From Hypomesus transpacificus (Eukaryota; Chordata; Actinopteri; Osmeriformes; Osmeridae), in NCBI RefSeq assembly GCF_021917145.1, contig NC_061061.1, positions 4,597,390 through 4,661,389 of the forward strand: a stretch of DNA of 64,000 nt, given 5' to 3'. The notes under the pieces were generated by a model, which worked only from the letters and a program-made list of their open reading frames with translations, was not told the DNA's origin and did no database searches. Positions 17,996 to 31,000 of the stretch are shown piece after piece; within the stretch, counting starts at the first letter, position 1, and the number at the start of each line of letters is the position of its first letter. The position numbers were made by a program, and so were the translations under genes.

Positions 17996-18859
17996 GAGCC
18001 TCACCCACCTGCTCTGGCTCAGCCACTCACAGGAGACTTATAGACACGAGAGGGGATTTACTTTGGTGGGTGGTGAGGAGGGGGGGGGCTGACAACCCGT
18101 CACCATCTGGAGGTGACCAGGAACGAGGTGCTGTGAAGGTGCAGGTCTCAGGGACTCTAACATTAAAAAGGAGGCTAGTTCCTGTTTTTTTTCACCCGTC
18201 ATTCTTCTGATTGCCTCCTTCGCCATCTGTTTGAGAGCTGCAGCTATTTATTTGCACCAGTGCCTTGAGTCTAGTAAAATAGATGTACTGATACACAAGA
18301 TGGAACATTAAATAAGGCCATGCTTTGTATTCTTAGGTATTGAACTCAGGTGTGTTCTATTTAGGTCTAGACATTAAATGGTGATGCGACAGTACCATAA
18401 TGGGATAGGCTTATATAGAACATACAACAGGGTTGTGAAGACATCTGACTCATTTGTGCATCATCAACACTGGCAGCATCCAAGACAGCATCTGGCAAAT
18501 CCCATGTCTGCATCCCAGCACTGTGTCTCTGTCGGGTTAGAACATGAATCTGAATCTGGAGGTAGAGGTCTGACTGGGGGAAAAGTTTTTTTCTATAAGA
18601 GACTGAAGTTCACAATGAAGCTCACTGCTGTGTCCAGTCGTCATCAGGCTTGAATTGGGTTGTGATGTGAGTGTCTCATCATTGAAGCCAGATAAAGAGG
18701 ACTGGGCTGAAGGACTGAAAAATCATCCTCTTATTCGATATAGTGTATAGCCATGCTATGATAATCTTCCCATATTATTGTGTAACAATCAATCACTTAT
18801 TTCGTTTTTCATCCGTATACTTCTTGTCTTTGTGTTTTTGTAAAAATTTTATTTCGTGT

Positions 18860-18865
18860 AATAAA
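18860..18865 (+). terminator. Candidate nradd polyadenylation signal
   Basis: AATAAA on the + strand about 865 bp after the nradd stop codon, in an AT-rich setting with GT/T-rich sequence after it. Confidence 0.5.
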
Positions 18866-19829
18866 TAGTTTCTAATACTGTGTATGAATGAGATAGTTCT
18901 TGTTGAGCTTGATGCGTGTTGTGACAAGAATACTGGAAACAGTCCTACCTGAGCAGTAAAGCAGGCGTCAGCCTGTTGTACTGGCTGATCTATGTTTATC
19001 TCCATCTTTGTACTGACTTAAAGAGGGATCTGAGTGTGGCATGCAAAACAAGTTATCTTGTTTACAAGGTGTAAAAGAATAATGTTTTTTATAGAACATG
19101 GTCTAGATTCATTGTGTTTACTTTGTAAGCTGGGTTCCAGTACACCAATCAGGTCAAGTTCTATACTATGAAATGTTTTGATTGAATAGGCTTCTTAGTC
19201 CCAAACTACGCGACATTCCTTGTACATCAGCCCTATCTGTACTTAGCCCTACTGTGTATTATATTATCTATATTCTATGTCTACGTACATGAAAGATACC
19301 CTTCATGTGGAAAACTGTGAGCCTGTCCAGAGGGGCTTTTGACTCTCGCAGAGCAGTAGCATTCTTTTTATGGGGAAGGAGGGGATTAGATCTTGAGTAA
19401 GTGATTGATCTGGGCCTGGAGAACAACATAGCAGTTCTCTCTCCTCTTGACAGATTGCTCGGTGTGGAAGTTTAGACTTTGGGGGCAGATCCTGTTTCTT
19501 ATACGGGTTATGGTGTACAGAAACATTTCCGATCCAAGACAGGGAAATCAGTTGAGAGGCATTTCAGAGGTTTGGAGGTAAAAATAAGATAAGCTTCAGC
19601 TAAACTATTCTGAAGATACGTTTTCCATCTCCCCAGCGAGATGGGAATCTGATTCTAGCTCTACTCTCTGATGAAATCTGCTAATGATTTCTCAGCCTTC
19701 CATCCTAAGTAGAAGCAGGCGTTTAGCAGGGCCCAGGGCAGCGTTGCATGCTGTCACGCACTCCAGACGGTACTGCTTAACTGCGGTCTGGAGCACGCAG
19801 GCGCATTGCGGCGGAATGCTCGGGCACTT

Positions 19830-19853
19830 GGGGGGGGGGGGGGGGGGGGGGGG
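19830..19853. repeat. 24-nt poly-G run
   Basis: 24 consecutive G on the + strand. Such runs are prone to sequencing error and form quadruplexes. Confidence 0.95.
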
Positions 19854-20174
19854 CGGTTTGGATGGAGGCGGGGCTCGGTCCTACAGGCTCATCAGGGGCC
19901 TCCAGCTCCAGTCAGAACGCGTCTAATGAAAGCAGTCTATCACTTTGATTCCCCTTTACTGGAGCCAGACATCTGGTATGGTCGTGTGTGTGTGTGTGTG
20001 CGCGCTGTAATGGCTGTCACTCCAAAGACACTCCATATAAGGGAGTGAGTACTAATCTAAACTCGATTATGTACTTGAAGGCTTTTTCTCCTTGGTTCTC
20101 CTAAGTTCTGTGTGAGCCTATCCGAAACCCGGGGGCTATACAAATAATTACTTTACAAGTAGACAATGCAATGA

Positions 20175-21914
20175 CTCAGTTTTAACAAAAGGTTTATTGT
20201 CTTTTAAAATGTTTGTACACTCATTATGACAATGTGCTTACACAATAAAGAGTGGGGGGTCTGAACTTCATTATACATAAAAAAACAATCTCATAATTCA
20301 ACCTTGAAAACCTACTAAATGAATATGTAACCCCACCACCATCTAACCTGATGGGTCTGTGAGAGCCAGATGAGTCCTGGTCTTAGCTGATAGTCGTGGC
20401 TGCTGGTACAGAGGGATGAGCTGGTGGAACTAGGACCTCACCATGCCTCCCCGGACCCACGCCCATGTAGAGGAGTCTGGTTCTATTACACATATTTACA
20501 CTGTAATCAGGGACCAACAGTCCTTTTACAAAGTCTTTATTTAAACATTCTCCAAAACTATTTCTCAATATATTCACATAAAAAGCAATATAATACATAT
20601 GTGTTTTAACATGGTTTAATGCGATTCAATGGGCTGAGACACAGTTGCTGATTACAGCACACCCCAGGTCTAGGAAACTGCAACCCTGACAATGGGGAGC
20701 AAAGCAACTGTAAAGCAAAACAGAAGAGGCTCCTTTTCAAATGCCTGTACAAGGTATTAGGATAATACAAAGCATACCATGTAAGATGTATATATATATA
20801 TAAATAGAAATGGACTGTTAAAATCACAATGCTACCCTTGTCCTCTCCTGTAGGGGAGGGGGGGGGGTTAAAGTGTTGGGGACACATACTCACATTAAAC
20901 ATGTCCCAGAGAGCAAATCAGAACTTGTTTGCTTCCTGGTACAAGTTGATAAAAGACATAAGACGATCAGTTACCCATGTCCATTTCTGCCTCTCCTTCT
21001 CAGAGTCCCCTGACAGCCAAGGAAATGTTTCAACCCTCCCCACCACCACATCCTCATGTAAAATATACAAGCTTGACATAACGAGCAGCGACACTCGAGA
21101 GACAGTGACCTTGGGAAACCTAACAACTGTTTGCGTCAGAGACCCCAGCCTTCATCGAGCCTTCACAGAACAACAGTGGCTCCAAACTCGTGGTCTGAAG
21201 GCAGGGCTTGGGGAGCAGACGGCTGGAATCTCACAGCCCAGTGAAAGCAGCACCAGATACGCAGGGTAGATGTGTGCATGAGAAAAGTCAGTCAAATGGG
21301 GAGAGAGAGAAAAAGTTGTTTCTTTACTTTTTGACATTAATTCATATTTTAACAATAATCTTTGCTGGACTAGTACGCCATTATCCAGCAGTGGGCAGTA
21401 ACGAGGAGCGATGGATATTTATTGTACGTTTTAATAATCTCTCAGATATCCTTTTCTGACAGGGGAGAGAGGGCTTAAAAAGTAGGGATGAAATCAACAT
21501 CATGAGGACCCATTTTAAGAGTGATAACTGGAAAACACTTAAAACCAAACATGATAGTAGTGAAACAGTCAATGTAGCACCCCTCATCGTTGACTTTGGT
21601 CAACACTTCGCCTGGAGTCTCGGGTCATCCTGGGATGCCTCAGTCGCATCATCATGGCCCCCCAGCAACCAGAGGTTGCGGAGAGCCGGCTAGATGGCCC
21701 TTCACACACAGTCCAGCTCTTTTAATCTGCAAAGAAGGCTATGGGCCTGTTCTGTCACACAACAGACCTCTCAGTCTGCTGGAAGCCTGGGCTCCACACC
21801 TGTAGGAGTGAGAACGGAAGGTCAAGACAGGTCTGCGTGTGGTTGAGTAAGTCTCATTCCGCGCCGGCCGTCCAGGGCAGGTGTAGCCCCAGCCCGGATC
21901 ATACGCCTCGCAGG
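20175..21914 (-). other. setd2 3' untranslated region (inferred)
   Basis: Sequence from the stop codon to the candidate poly(A) signal on the - strand. It holds no repeat-free coding frame. It includes a short TA run and a C-run near 20860. Confidence 0.45.
20193..20198 (-). terminator. Candidate setd2 polyadenylation signal
   Basis: TTTATT on + reads AATAAA on -. It lies about 1.7 kb past the setd2 stop and about 1.3 kb from the nradd signal on the other strand, so the two genes end tail to tail. Confidence 0.55.
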
Positions 21915-23192
21915 CTAGTCCAGCTCTGTGTCCTCTTTAGGCCGGTACACGGTGCCAAACTTCTGCATGTACTTCTTGATGTACTCCTTGGTCTTGTGCT
22001 TGACGTTCTCATTGCACTCAAGGTCCTCAGGATTCTTGCAGGACTTCAGCTCCTTGTTCATCACACCGTGGGTTAGCTGAAAGGAGTGGGGGTGGGACAT
22101 ACCAAGGTTAGATCAAAGGACAGGAGACATAGCAGCTAGCTACACCAGATATAGACAGGTAGTTAGGCCATGCTGCTGATAAGTTTGGTTCAGTTTTCAT
22201 GTAATGCAATGTATTTAATAAGCTTGGTTCTTTTTTTAGACAGTGAAACTCAAGCTCTTGGCCAAAACATGCTTTATGTTAGCGCTAAGAAGCTCTATTT
22301 TTCAGACTTCATTCCAGTTTACAGTACCATCTGTACTGGTCTACCAGTTGCACTGTCCTTGTTTATTTTGACCTTGTGCTCAGAGTCCTGGTATGTCTAA
22401 ATAACACCCCACTGAATCCAGTCCACATAGAGATGTGTTTGACAACCCAGAAAACCTCACAGAAAAGGGAAAGAAAATAGCTTGTTTTCCTTAAAATAAA
22501 TTTTGGCTAAACTTTTTTTTTCACAGAGGAATGAGTAAAAAAAACATGACAGTGGTTTTAAGTATACCATTGCACGTTTTCCTTCTGAGTCAAGTTCAAT
22601 TGGTGAAAATAAAAAAGGTTAAAAAACATTGTTCAAGCTAAAAAAAAAAAAAAAGAAACTGGCAGGAGAAACTCAGCTACTTTTGGTCTTTTATAGTCTA
22701 GTTCTAACCACCAACTCTATCCATCCAAAGGGTTGTGACGATTAAGCAAGATGATGTGGTGGATGGTGATTTAGTTGGATGTTGTTCTCAGTCTCACCTT
22801 TCTGGCCAGGTGTTTGAAGTCTTCAGTGTTGCTGATGCGGCCCAGTTTACAGTCTGGCTTCCGATATGGGTTGAGGCACTGCACTATGAACTGGGACATC
22901 TAGGCACCACACAAAGTGAACATGGCATTCATCAAATATGTAAAATAAGTAAGAAAAGCATCACCAGCTGTTGAGCATCCAAGATCTGGAACTAATGAAT
23001 GATGACTTGTTTATGCTTTGCTGTATGTGTTGGAGGAAGTTCATCACATCCATCCATCCATCAAAGAGCCTGAATCTCATCCTCTGTTTAAAAAGAATTT
23101 GGTCTCACCTCCTTTCGGAATGACTCTTTGCTTCTCTTTGCTAGCTCACTGGAGGTGTCTGCTTCTGCCGTCTTAGTGGAGAACTGTGAACA

Positions 23193-23230
<38 letters not shown>

Positions 23231-24945
23231 GGTCATTCACGCGAGTCTGCTCGACATGGCCTCCTAAATACTGGCCCAGTCATTCGCCTGTATCTCTACT
23301 GGCTCACCATTAAGATCAGATAGACTGTGTCAGCTGTGTTACAGCAGCGGCCATTTCACGGTAACATAAATATAACTCCACAAGCACAATGAACTCCCAG
23401 AGGTTGTTAGCAGACACACCCGAGGGTTCCCTGAACAACGGCAGGTGCTGCAGATTTGCCCTCAAGGCCAGTGGAGCAACAGGCAGCACCTGGCCACCAG
23501 TACGAGCAGGGATATCCTGCTCGGAGGCTGCCCTCAGGGAATGGGCATCCAGCCAGCCAACCAACTGCCCAGCCAGCCAGCCAACCAACTCCCCAGCCAG
23601 CCAGCCAGCCAACCAACTCCCCAGCCAGCCAGCCAGCCAACCAACTGCCCAGCCAGCCAGCCAACCAGCCAACTGCCCAGCCATGCCCACCCCCGGGTAG
23701 TGAGGATCAAAGTCGAGCACAATAGCCTCACACACCCAACTCCAGACATCCTGGTGGGCACCCTGCCTATTGAGCCAGGGGAGTGTGCCTGGCAGAAGCA
23801 TTCAGAAAGACAGACGGATAGACAAAAGGGATGGAGGAAGGGGTAGAGGGCTTTATGAAAGGAGAAGAAAAGGTGTCATTCCAGGATGTGGATATGAACT
23901 TTTGTAGAACGACAGAGGAAATCACTTTTGACCTCATAGGATGTTGCCTGCCAACCAAAACTGTAGTAAAAAAAATACAAAATAAAGTGTCTCTCTCCCT
24001 CTCTCAACACGGCCTAGGTTACGAACATATCTTTCAAAGATTCATCTCAGAGACAAAAGGGATATTTGCGTAGTTAGACTCTAAACTAAGAAACCGCAAA
24101 TAAACTAATGCAAGTTCCCTCAGCTGGTTTCAATTATCATCAAAAGCAGGGTAAAAATGGAGAGAAAAACAAACTGAACGGGGGGAGTGAAAGAAAGAGA
24201 AGGAGAGATAGATGGAACGAGAGAAAAGAGCGAGAGCGACTGAGGAGGAGGGCAGATGGTCTGAGCCGCCACACCCCTGGGCGCCTGGGGGACAGGCAGC
24301 AGTCTACAAGGAAAACTAGCTAGGATCGCCATGTTCCCTCCCAACCTTCCACACCAGTCCCCTTCAGATGGGGCTGAGGTCATCACTCAATCAACCCAGA
24401 CTCATCTCCAGTTGACTTTCAGATGTGTCACAGCAGACACATTTTACCCCACCCCTCCTTCCCCCCCACAGTTGAGGCACAGATGAAAATAATCTATTTC
24501 GCAACATCTTCAATTAGCTGAAGGAGGCCCATACTGTCTGTAATCATGCCTGGGATGCACGCTAACGCACGGACGTTCTAGTGGGGGAACGAAGATGACA
24601 GAGCTGAGGGAGAGTGTGTGGAGGGTCACCTTGGAGGGGTTCTCGTCGTAGGTCGGCGTCCCCAAGTCCATCTCGGCCTCGTGCTCCACGCCTGCGTTTT
24701 CACTGCCCCCCTCCCAGGTCGGAGGGTCCCACTGGGTTTGCCTGATGAGTTACGGAGAGATGGCGTTAGATACGTAGGTTGGAATCACAAACACAGACAA
24801 GCTCAAGTGCACCTGTAGCGTAGCCACGAGGGTGCCTGTGGGGGGCCTCAGCCCCCTCATTCACATTTGCGCCACCCCAGATTTCTTACACTTCTTGATT
24901 GTTAGCAATACAAATTATGGATCTATATATATATATATATATATA

Positions 24946-25003
<58 letters not shown>

Positions 25004-28000
25004 TATATATATCTATATATATAAAAATGGTGTCTCCCACATTTTAAGATAGGACCACCCAAAACGAAAATTCTGGCTGTGCTACTGAAGTGCAAACATA
25101 TGAACATTTACGCATTCACACACAGCTACGACCATGCACACCTGGTGATGATGTGGTAGTAGTAGATTTTGCCCTCTGGGTCCCTGGCCACCTTCCAGCC
25201 AGGAGGCAGGACGATGGTCTTGGCTTTGGGGGGAGACGGAGGGGGTAGGTCGATGACACTGTTGGGGACAATCATCTCCTGTGGAGTAAAGGGGATCAAG
25301 AGCAAATACAAATTGAGTCTCATCACATTCAGTTCCAAAGCAAAGTGCTTGTCCCAGACACAGGTAAAGCCTAGTCCTAGACAAGCTTAACAGGGATATG
25401 GGCCTGAAGTACTTGAGGACTAAATGAATGGGGATGGGTATAGCTCAGGGTGGCAGAGAGCATTTTGACCACAGATCAAGAGATTGCAGATTCAAACCGC
25501 TCAAGGGTCACTTTGGATAAAAGCATTAGCTAGAAGGACTACATTATAGGAGAACAGCTTACAAGTGACTTATCCTCTTTTGAGTCTTTGACATCTTCAT
25601 GAATGCTATTTCCCCCTAGTGGCCTAAAAAAGGGCAGCATTTTGTCAGTTTGGGAGCAGAACAAGAGTGTGTGTGTTACCTGCTGGACGGTCTGGGAGGT
25701 GACGATGGTGGTGACTGTGCCTCCCTGCTGAACCACCACCCCCTGCTGGTGGCCAGTGTAGACGGGCTGGCCGTGGAGGTATCCGGAAGCATTCTCACTG
25801 TATGCCTGTTGGCACAGGCACAACACAAACATTTATTGACAAGCGGAATAATGTATGCTGCATTTTGCTAATTTGATTAAATAACAATTTATTATTCATT
25901 ATAATTGCCTATATTTCAGTAAAAAAATATACATGTATTTACATTACATTTACATTTAGTCATTTAGCAGACGCTCTTATCCAGAGCGACTTACAGTAAG
26001 TACAGGGACATTCCCCCCGAGGCAAGTAGGGTGAAGTGCCTTGCCCAAGGACACAACGTCATTTGGCACAGCGGGGAATCGATCCGGCAACCTTCTGATT
26101 ACTAGCCCAACTCCCTCACCGCTCAGCCATCTGACTCCCATACTCCCATATTTATTGTAGTTTTTTGATATTTTAGTACCTGAATGAGAGGAGTGTTGGC
26201 CTGCGGGTAGGGGGCGGTGGGGATGCTGTAGATGGTCTGGCAGGGCTGGCCCTGGTAGTAGATGGCGGGCTGGGGCTGTGAGGGAGCTGGGGGGAACTGC
26301 TGGGCTGGCTGGGTCTGCACAGTGACTGCCTGCTGGGTGGTGGGGTCCCACAGGGTGGTGTAGCTCTGCTGACCCTGCACCTGGGTGGCTGCCTGGGCAG
26401 GCACAGACAGGACGGCTACTCCAGGGTCCTGGGGGGCCACACCGGAGGAGGCGTACTGCTGGGGCGTGCCAGCGGTGAGCTCCATGGCGGTGGTGGCGAT
26501 GTGCTGAGGAAGGCTGGTGACCGGGGTGGCCTGGGAGGTGGAGGAGGGAGAGGCCAGACCCAGCTCAGAAATGAGGGGCTGGGGAGGAGTCTGTTCGTAG
26601 GTCAGGGTGGCACACAGGGGCTCTACGGGAGGGGTGGGCAGCAGTACCTTGCCCGCATTGGGGTTGGTTGGGTCTACAAAGGTCTGGAGGGGGTAACCAG
26701 GGGGGTAGGCCAGGAAGCTAGGGCTGGAACCGTAGGCCATGGCGTCGTAGGCCAGGGTCTGGAGCTGCTGCTGTTGGAGCTGCTGTTTCTGAGCCTCGCG
26801 CTGCGCCACCTCCTGCTCAAACAGCTTCCTGCGCTCCTCCGTTGACAACTTGTTGCGTTCCTTCACCTGAACCTTCTTGCTGCTGATGGGCGTATCAAAT
26901 CTAGGGAAACGAGAGAACAGGTGAATACGGCAGTGTTTACGGATCTTGTGCATGTAAAAAGAGTTTCCTGCTGAAACTGCAGGGGCCAAATGTTCAAAGG
27001 CACGTACACATGGAAATAGGCGCAGAAAGTTGTAAGGGAGTTTCAGATTTATGAAAAAACACGTGGCGTGAGAATCTGCATACCTTCTGCACACTTTACA
27101 ACCCATTTTTCGAGATGTGATACGGTGACACAGTGACCGAAAGGAGAAAGTGCATGCATAACAAATGACAGTTTTACTTGATCTACAATGGGAGTAAATT
27201 GTACAGGCCATCTACTTAAAATGATCTACTTTTGCCTATTTAGCCAGAAATAGGCTAAATAGCCTTATTTTTTTTACAGCAAGTGTGATTATACAAACAG
27301 GTCCTCATGTACGTACATTTGCAAACGTAGCATTATTAGCGCCATGGCCAACCCGCAGATTGCGCACACTGTGATACTTCAGTTTACTTTGTATTTACGA
27401 AACCTGCAGCTCATCGGGTAATCAGCGCCTTTCTCCGCCCACTTTACCGTAAATTGCGAGCATTTAAACGCGCAATTGAATGGGCCTCCTCTCTATCATG
27501 GATCAGTAACCAAAGTCAAAACAGCGAAAACAAAGATTTTGTGATAACGAAATTGATGTGCTTGTTCATGAGGTAACAGCTAATGTAAATATTGAACAAG
27601 GCCGGAATTCCACAACGAAACAAAAAAATGCTATGTGGACCAATTCCAGTAACTGTAATATTGCATGGCTGCTTAATCTGTAACGCGTAATGATTTTGTT
27701 CACTCAACTGAAAAAGTGTGATCCTGGGGGCGCAAAAGCATTACTACATGTGGCTTTAGCGCTTTTGGAGGACATCACAAGTTAAGTGGAATCTATGAAT
27801 ACAAACGTGTGATATCGTTAGCGTACGCAGTGTTCATAAATCTGAGAAAAAACGGAGTTTAATACATTTGGCCCCTGGTGTTTATGTCTGATTGGCAACA
27901 GAGAGGCTTTTTTTCAGGTCACCGGTCCTTACCGCTCCTCGTTGCGCCGGCAGCTTCGCTCGTAGCTGGAGGGCGGGGGGGAGGTGGAGGCTCGTCTTCG

Positions 28001-31000
28001 CCGACGGCCAGCGCTGCGGTGGGTTTTGTCAGAGTCGCGATCCCTGTCCCTGTCCCTATCCCAGTCTCTCTCCCTGTCTCTCTCCCAGTCCCTCTCCCTA
28101 TCCCGCTCTCTGTCACGGTCTCTTTCCCTCTCACGGTCTCTGTCTCTTTCTCTGTCCCTATCTCTGTCTCTCTCCTTCTCCCTCTCTCGCTCCCTCTCAC
28201 GTTCCCGGCTGGCAGAAGGGGTACGAGGAGTCAGGGCAGCATCACGATCTCGACCGCGATCTGCAAATAGACAGTCAGATAGTTTAGAGGCACGACGAGT
28301 GAAAGCATGGAAATATGAAAAACAAAGAGCAATTGAACCCACCATTAGACTCCTTCTCCACCTGGCTTTTTTTTGGTATTCTGTAGACCTCCTAATGAAT
28401 GAAGAAAAACATTGGGTAAAGAAAGTTGAACATCACTGTTTAAAACATCTGTTACACCACTGCACTCCACTTTCCTGCTTGACATAGCATAAGAAAAGCT
28501 AACTTAAATATAGTGAGAATTTGTTTATATACCTTCAGGTCCTTCCAGCTGTCTAACAGTCTGGCAGCCATGCCACTGATGTCCAAAACGTTGATCGGAG
28601 GTTCCTGGCTCCTCTCACTTTCCACATCAGACACACCTTCCTCCTCATCCTGAGAGGGAGTTCCAACTGCTGAGGGCTCTACAGGGGCAGCGGGGGCGTC
28701 CGGGGCTGGGTCTACCACCTGGGCCTCTGGGGCTGGGTCTACCACCTGGGCCTCTGGGGCTGGGTCTACCACCTGGGCCTCTGGGGCTGGGTCTACCACC
28801 TGGGCCTCTGGGGCTGGGTCTACCACCTGGACCTCTGGGGCTGGGTCTACCACCTGGACCTCTGGGGCTGGGTCTACCACCTGGACCTCTGGGGCTGGGT
28901 CTACCACTTGGACCTCTGGGGCTGGGTCTACCACCTGGACCTCTGGGGCTGGGTCTACCACTTGGACCTCTGGGGCTGGGTCTACCACCTGGGCCTCTGG
29001 GGCTGGGTCTCCCACCTGGATCTCTGGGGCTGGGTCTACCACCTGGGCCTCTGGGGCTGGGTCTCCCACCTGGATCTCTGGGGCTGGGTCTACCACCTGG
29101 GCCTCTGGGTTTGAGTTGACAGCCTGAACCTCTACAATTGGATCCACTTCTTGGACTTCTGGGGTTAAGTCAACTGCTTGGACCTCTGGGCTTGGGTCCA
29201 TCACCTGGTTTTCTATGGTTGGGTCCATGACCTGGTTTTCTGGAGTTGAGTCCATTACCTGATCAGCTGGGGTAAGGTCCTCTACCTGATTCTCTGGGGT
29301 AGAGTCGACTGCCTGGGTTTCTAGGGCTAGGTGCACTGCCTGGGCATCTATAGCATGTTCCTCCATATGGACATCTGAGGTAAGGGGTGCTTCAGGAACC
29401 TCTGTACTGGGAGAAGTTGCAGGGATATCAGAGCCAATGGGAGCCTCCGGGTCCTCCAAGCTGTGGAGGGGAACAGCATGCTCTGCGTTGGAGGTAGTCT
29501 CAGGGGCCTCCATGCTGGGGGACCCCTCCATGTTGGAAGGAGCCTGGGAAACCTCACAGTGGAGGGGAGCCTCTGGTACCATCTGGTCTTCTTTGGGCTG
29601 CTCTTCACTGCCTGGAGCCTTCTCAACATCCTCCATCTCTGCTGTGGCTTCCTCCAGACCAACTGGTTGCTCTGCTAGTGCAGTGTTAACATCTTCTGTC
29701 TGGGCATGAGCAGAATGACTTTCTGGCTCCTGGACAACTTCGACAGGCTTTTCCACTTCTTCCAGCACCACCATCTCTTCCAGAGGCTGACTTGGCTGCT
29801 CCTGCCCACTCTCTTTCTCATCGGTCTCCAATTTCATCTCCTGCTCGTCTGCTTTCTCTTTGAGCTTGGTACTGTTGCTAGGCTCCGCCTCCTCTTTTTT
29901 CTCCTGCTGCTCCTGGATAGCTGCTTCCATGGGCTTATCCACTGGAGTCTGACCATCACCTCCTAACGCACTTTCAGTCTTCTCTGCTTTGCTCTCGGAC
30001 AGACCCATCCGCGAGGCATCCTCGTCTTCCTCCTCGTCATCATCCTCTTCCTCCTCTTTCCCGTCAGAAGCTTTGCTGGCGTCCGAGAGCGCGCTGTCCA
30101 GGCTGTTCTCGCTGATGATCTTGAGGCGGCGGTAGACAGCCCGTTTTGGGGTGTCGCTGTCCAGGTCCGTTCCAAGTTTGGCAGCAGACCCATCAGGAGT
30201 GTTGAGAGGCGTTTGAGCACGGGACGTATTCTCGCTGGAGTAGCCGTCGTTCTCTGCAGGCTGGGGTAGGGAGTGGGTTTGGGCCCATCGCTGGATGAAC
30301 TGCAGGACTCGACTCTCCTCCAGCATGTTCTTAGTAGAGATGGGCAGCACGGACAGGGTCTTCATGATCTGTACGTACGAGCGGACAGCCATTAGTCAGC
30401 GCATACTGTCAGGGTTTCCGGCAGCACTTTTCAGTAAAGGCGGCCGCCTAAGCAACACATGCCTGCCGCCTTAACTACGTTGTCAAAAAAATCTAATAAA
30501 TAAATTTAATCTGCGGGAAACCCTGACTGTGTTCTTGTATTTCACTTTGCTTTCAGAAAATCCTTATCTACATACAGTGATGCCACATGCAAATACAAGT
30601 GAATCGTTAATGTAAATCTCAGAAGATTCAAACTGTAAACAAAAACTGTCTGACCTCAAACTGCAGTTTGACGTTATTGGCACTGTTGCCCTTGGCTTCG
30701 GACAGCTCCACCATGAAAATCCACAACAATGACAGACCATGGTGGTCCAGGAACTGCTTCAGGCATGAGGGATTCTGGGTATCCTGTGCAAAGACACAAT
30801 CAAATCATATCGACAAAAGTGCATATCATAAGCACCTCGTTTAATATGTTTGCGACACCATAAGACCATAAAACTACCTGAATCAAATGACAACAGAACC
30901 ATAACTTTTTTTTTTTTTTTAAGTGGGTGTGCGTACTTGGATGAGTTTAAGGCAGGTCAGTTTTTGCTCCATGTTTTCCATGCGGACCATCAGTCTGCAG

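Larger units (their letters stand above)
17996..20170. other. nradd 3' UTR and the gap between convergent genes
   Basis: No coding exon was recognised. nradd transcripts could end at the AATAAA at 18860-18865 (+ strand). The setd2 3' end comes in from the opposite strand at about 20175. The gap includes a 24-nt poly-G run. Confidence 0.5.

Noticed and set aside
23316..23846. Several overlapping frames up to 161 codons near the AGCC minisatellite
   Set aside because: All come from the tandem repeat (WLAG or QPAS peptides) inside a setd2 intron and lack known domains.
25430..25505. A functional tRNA gene
   Set aside because: The A- and B-box-like words are present but the cloverleaf is poor and a SINE tail follows directly; it is a tRNA-derived SINE.
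27878..28487. Long + strand Ser/Leu- or Pro-rich frames opposite setd2 exon 14
   Set aside because: Antisense of the Arg-Glu/Arg-Asp tract; the - strand frame fits SETD2 and its splice sites.
28908..29114. A + strand frame reading a DLWGWVYHL repeat
   Set aside because: It is the antisense of the setd2 coding minisatellite; a 27-bp unit keeps more than one frame open.
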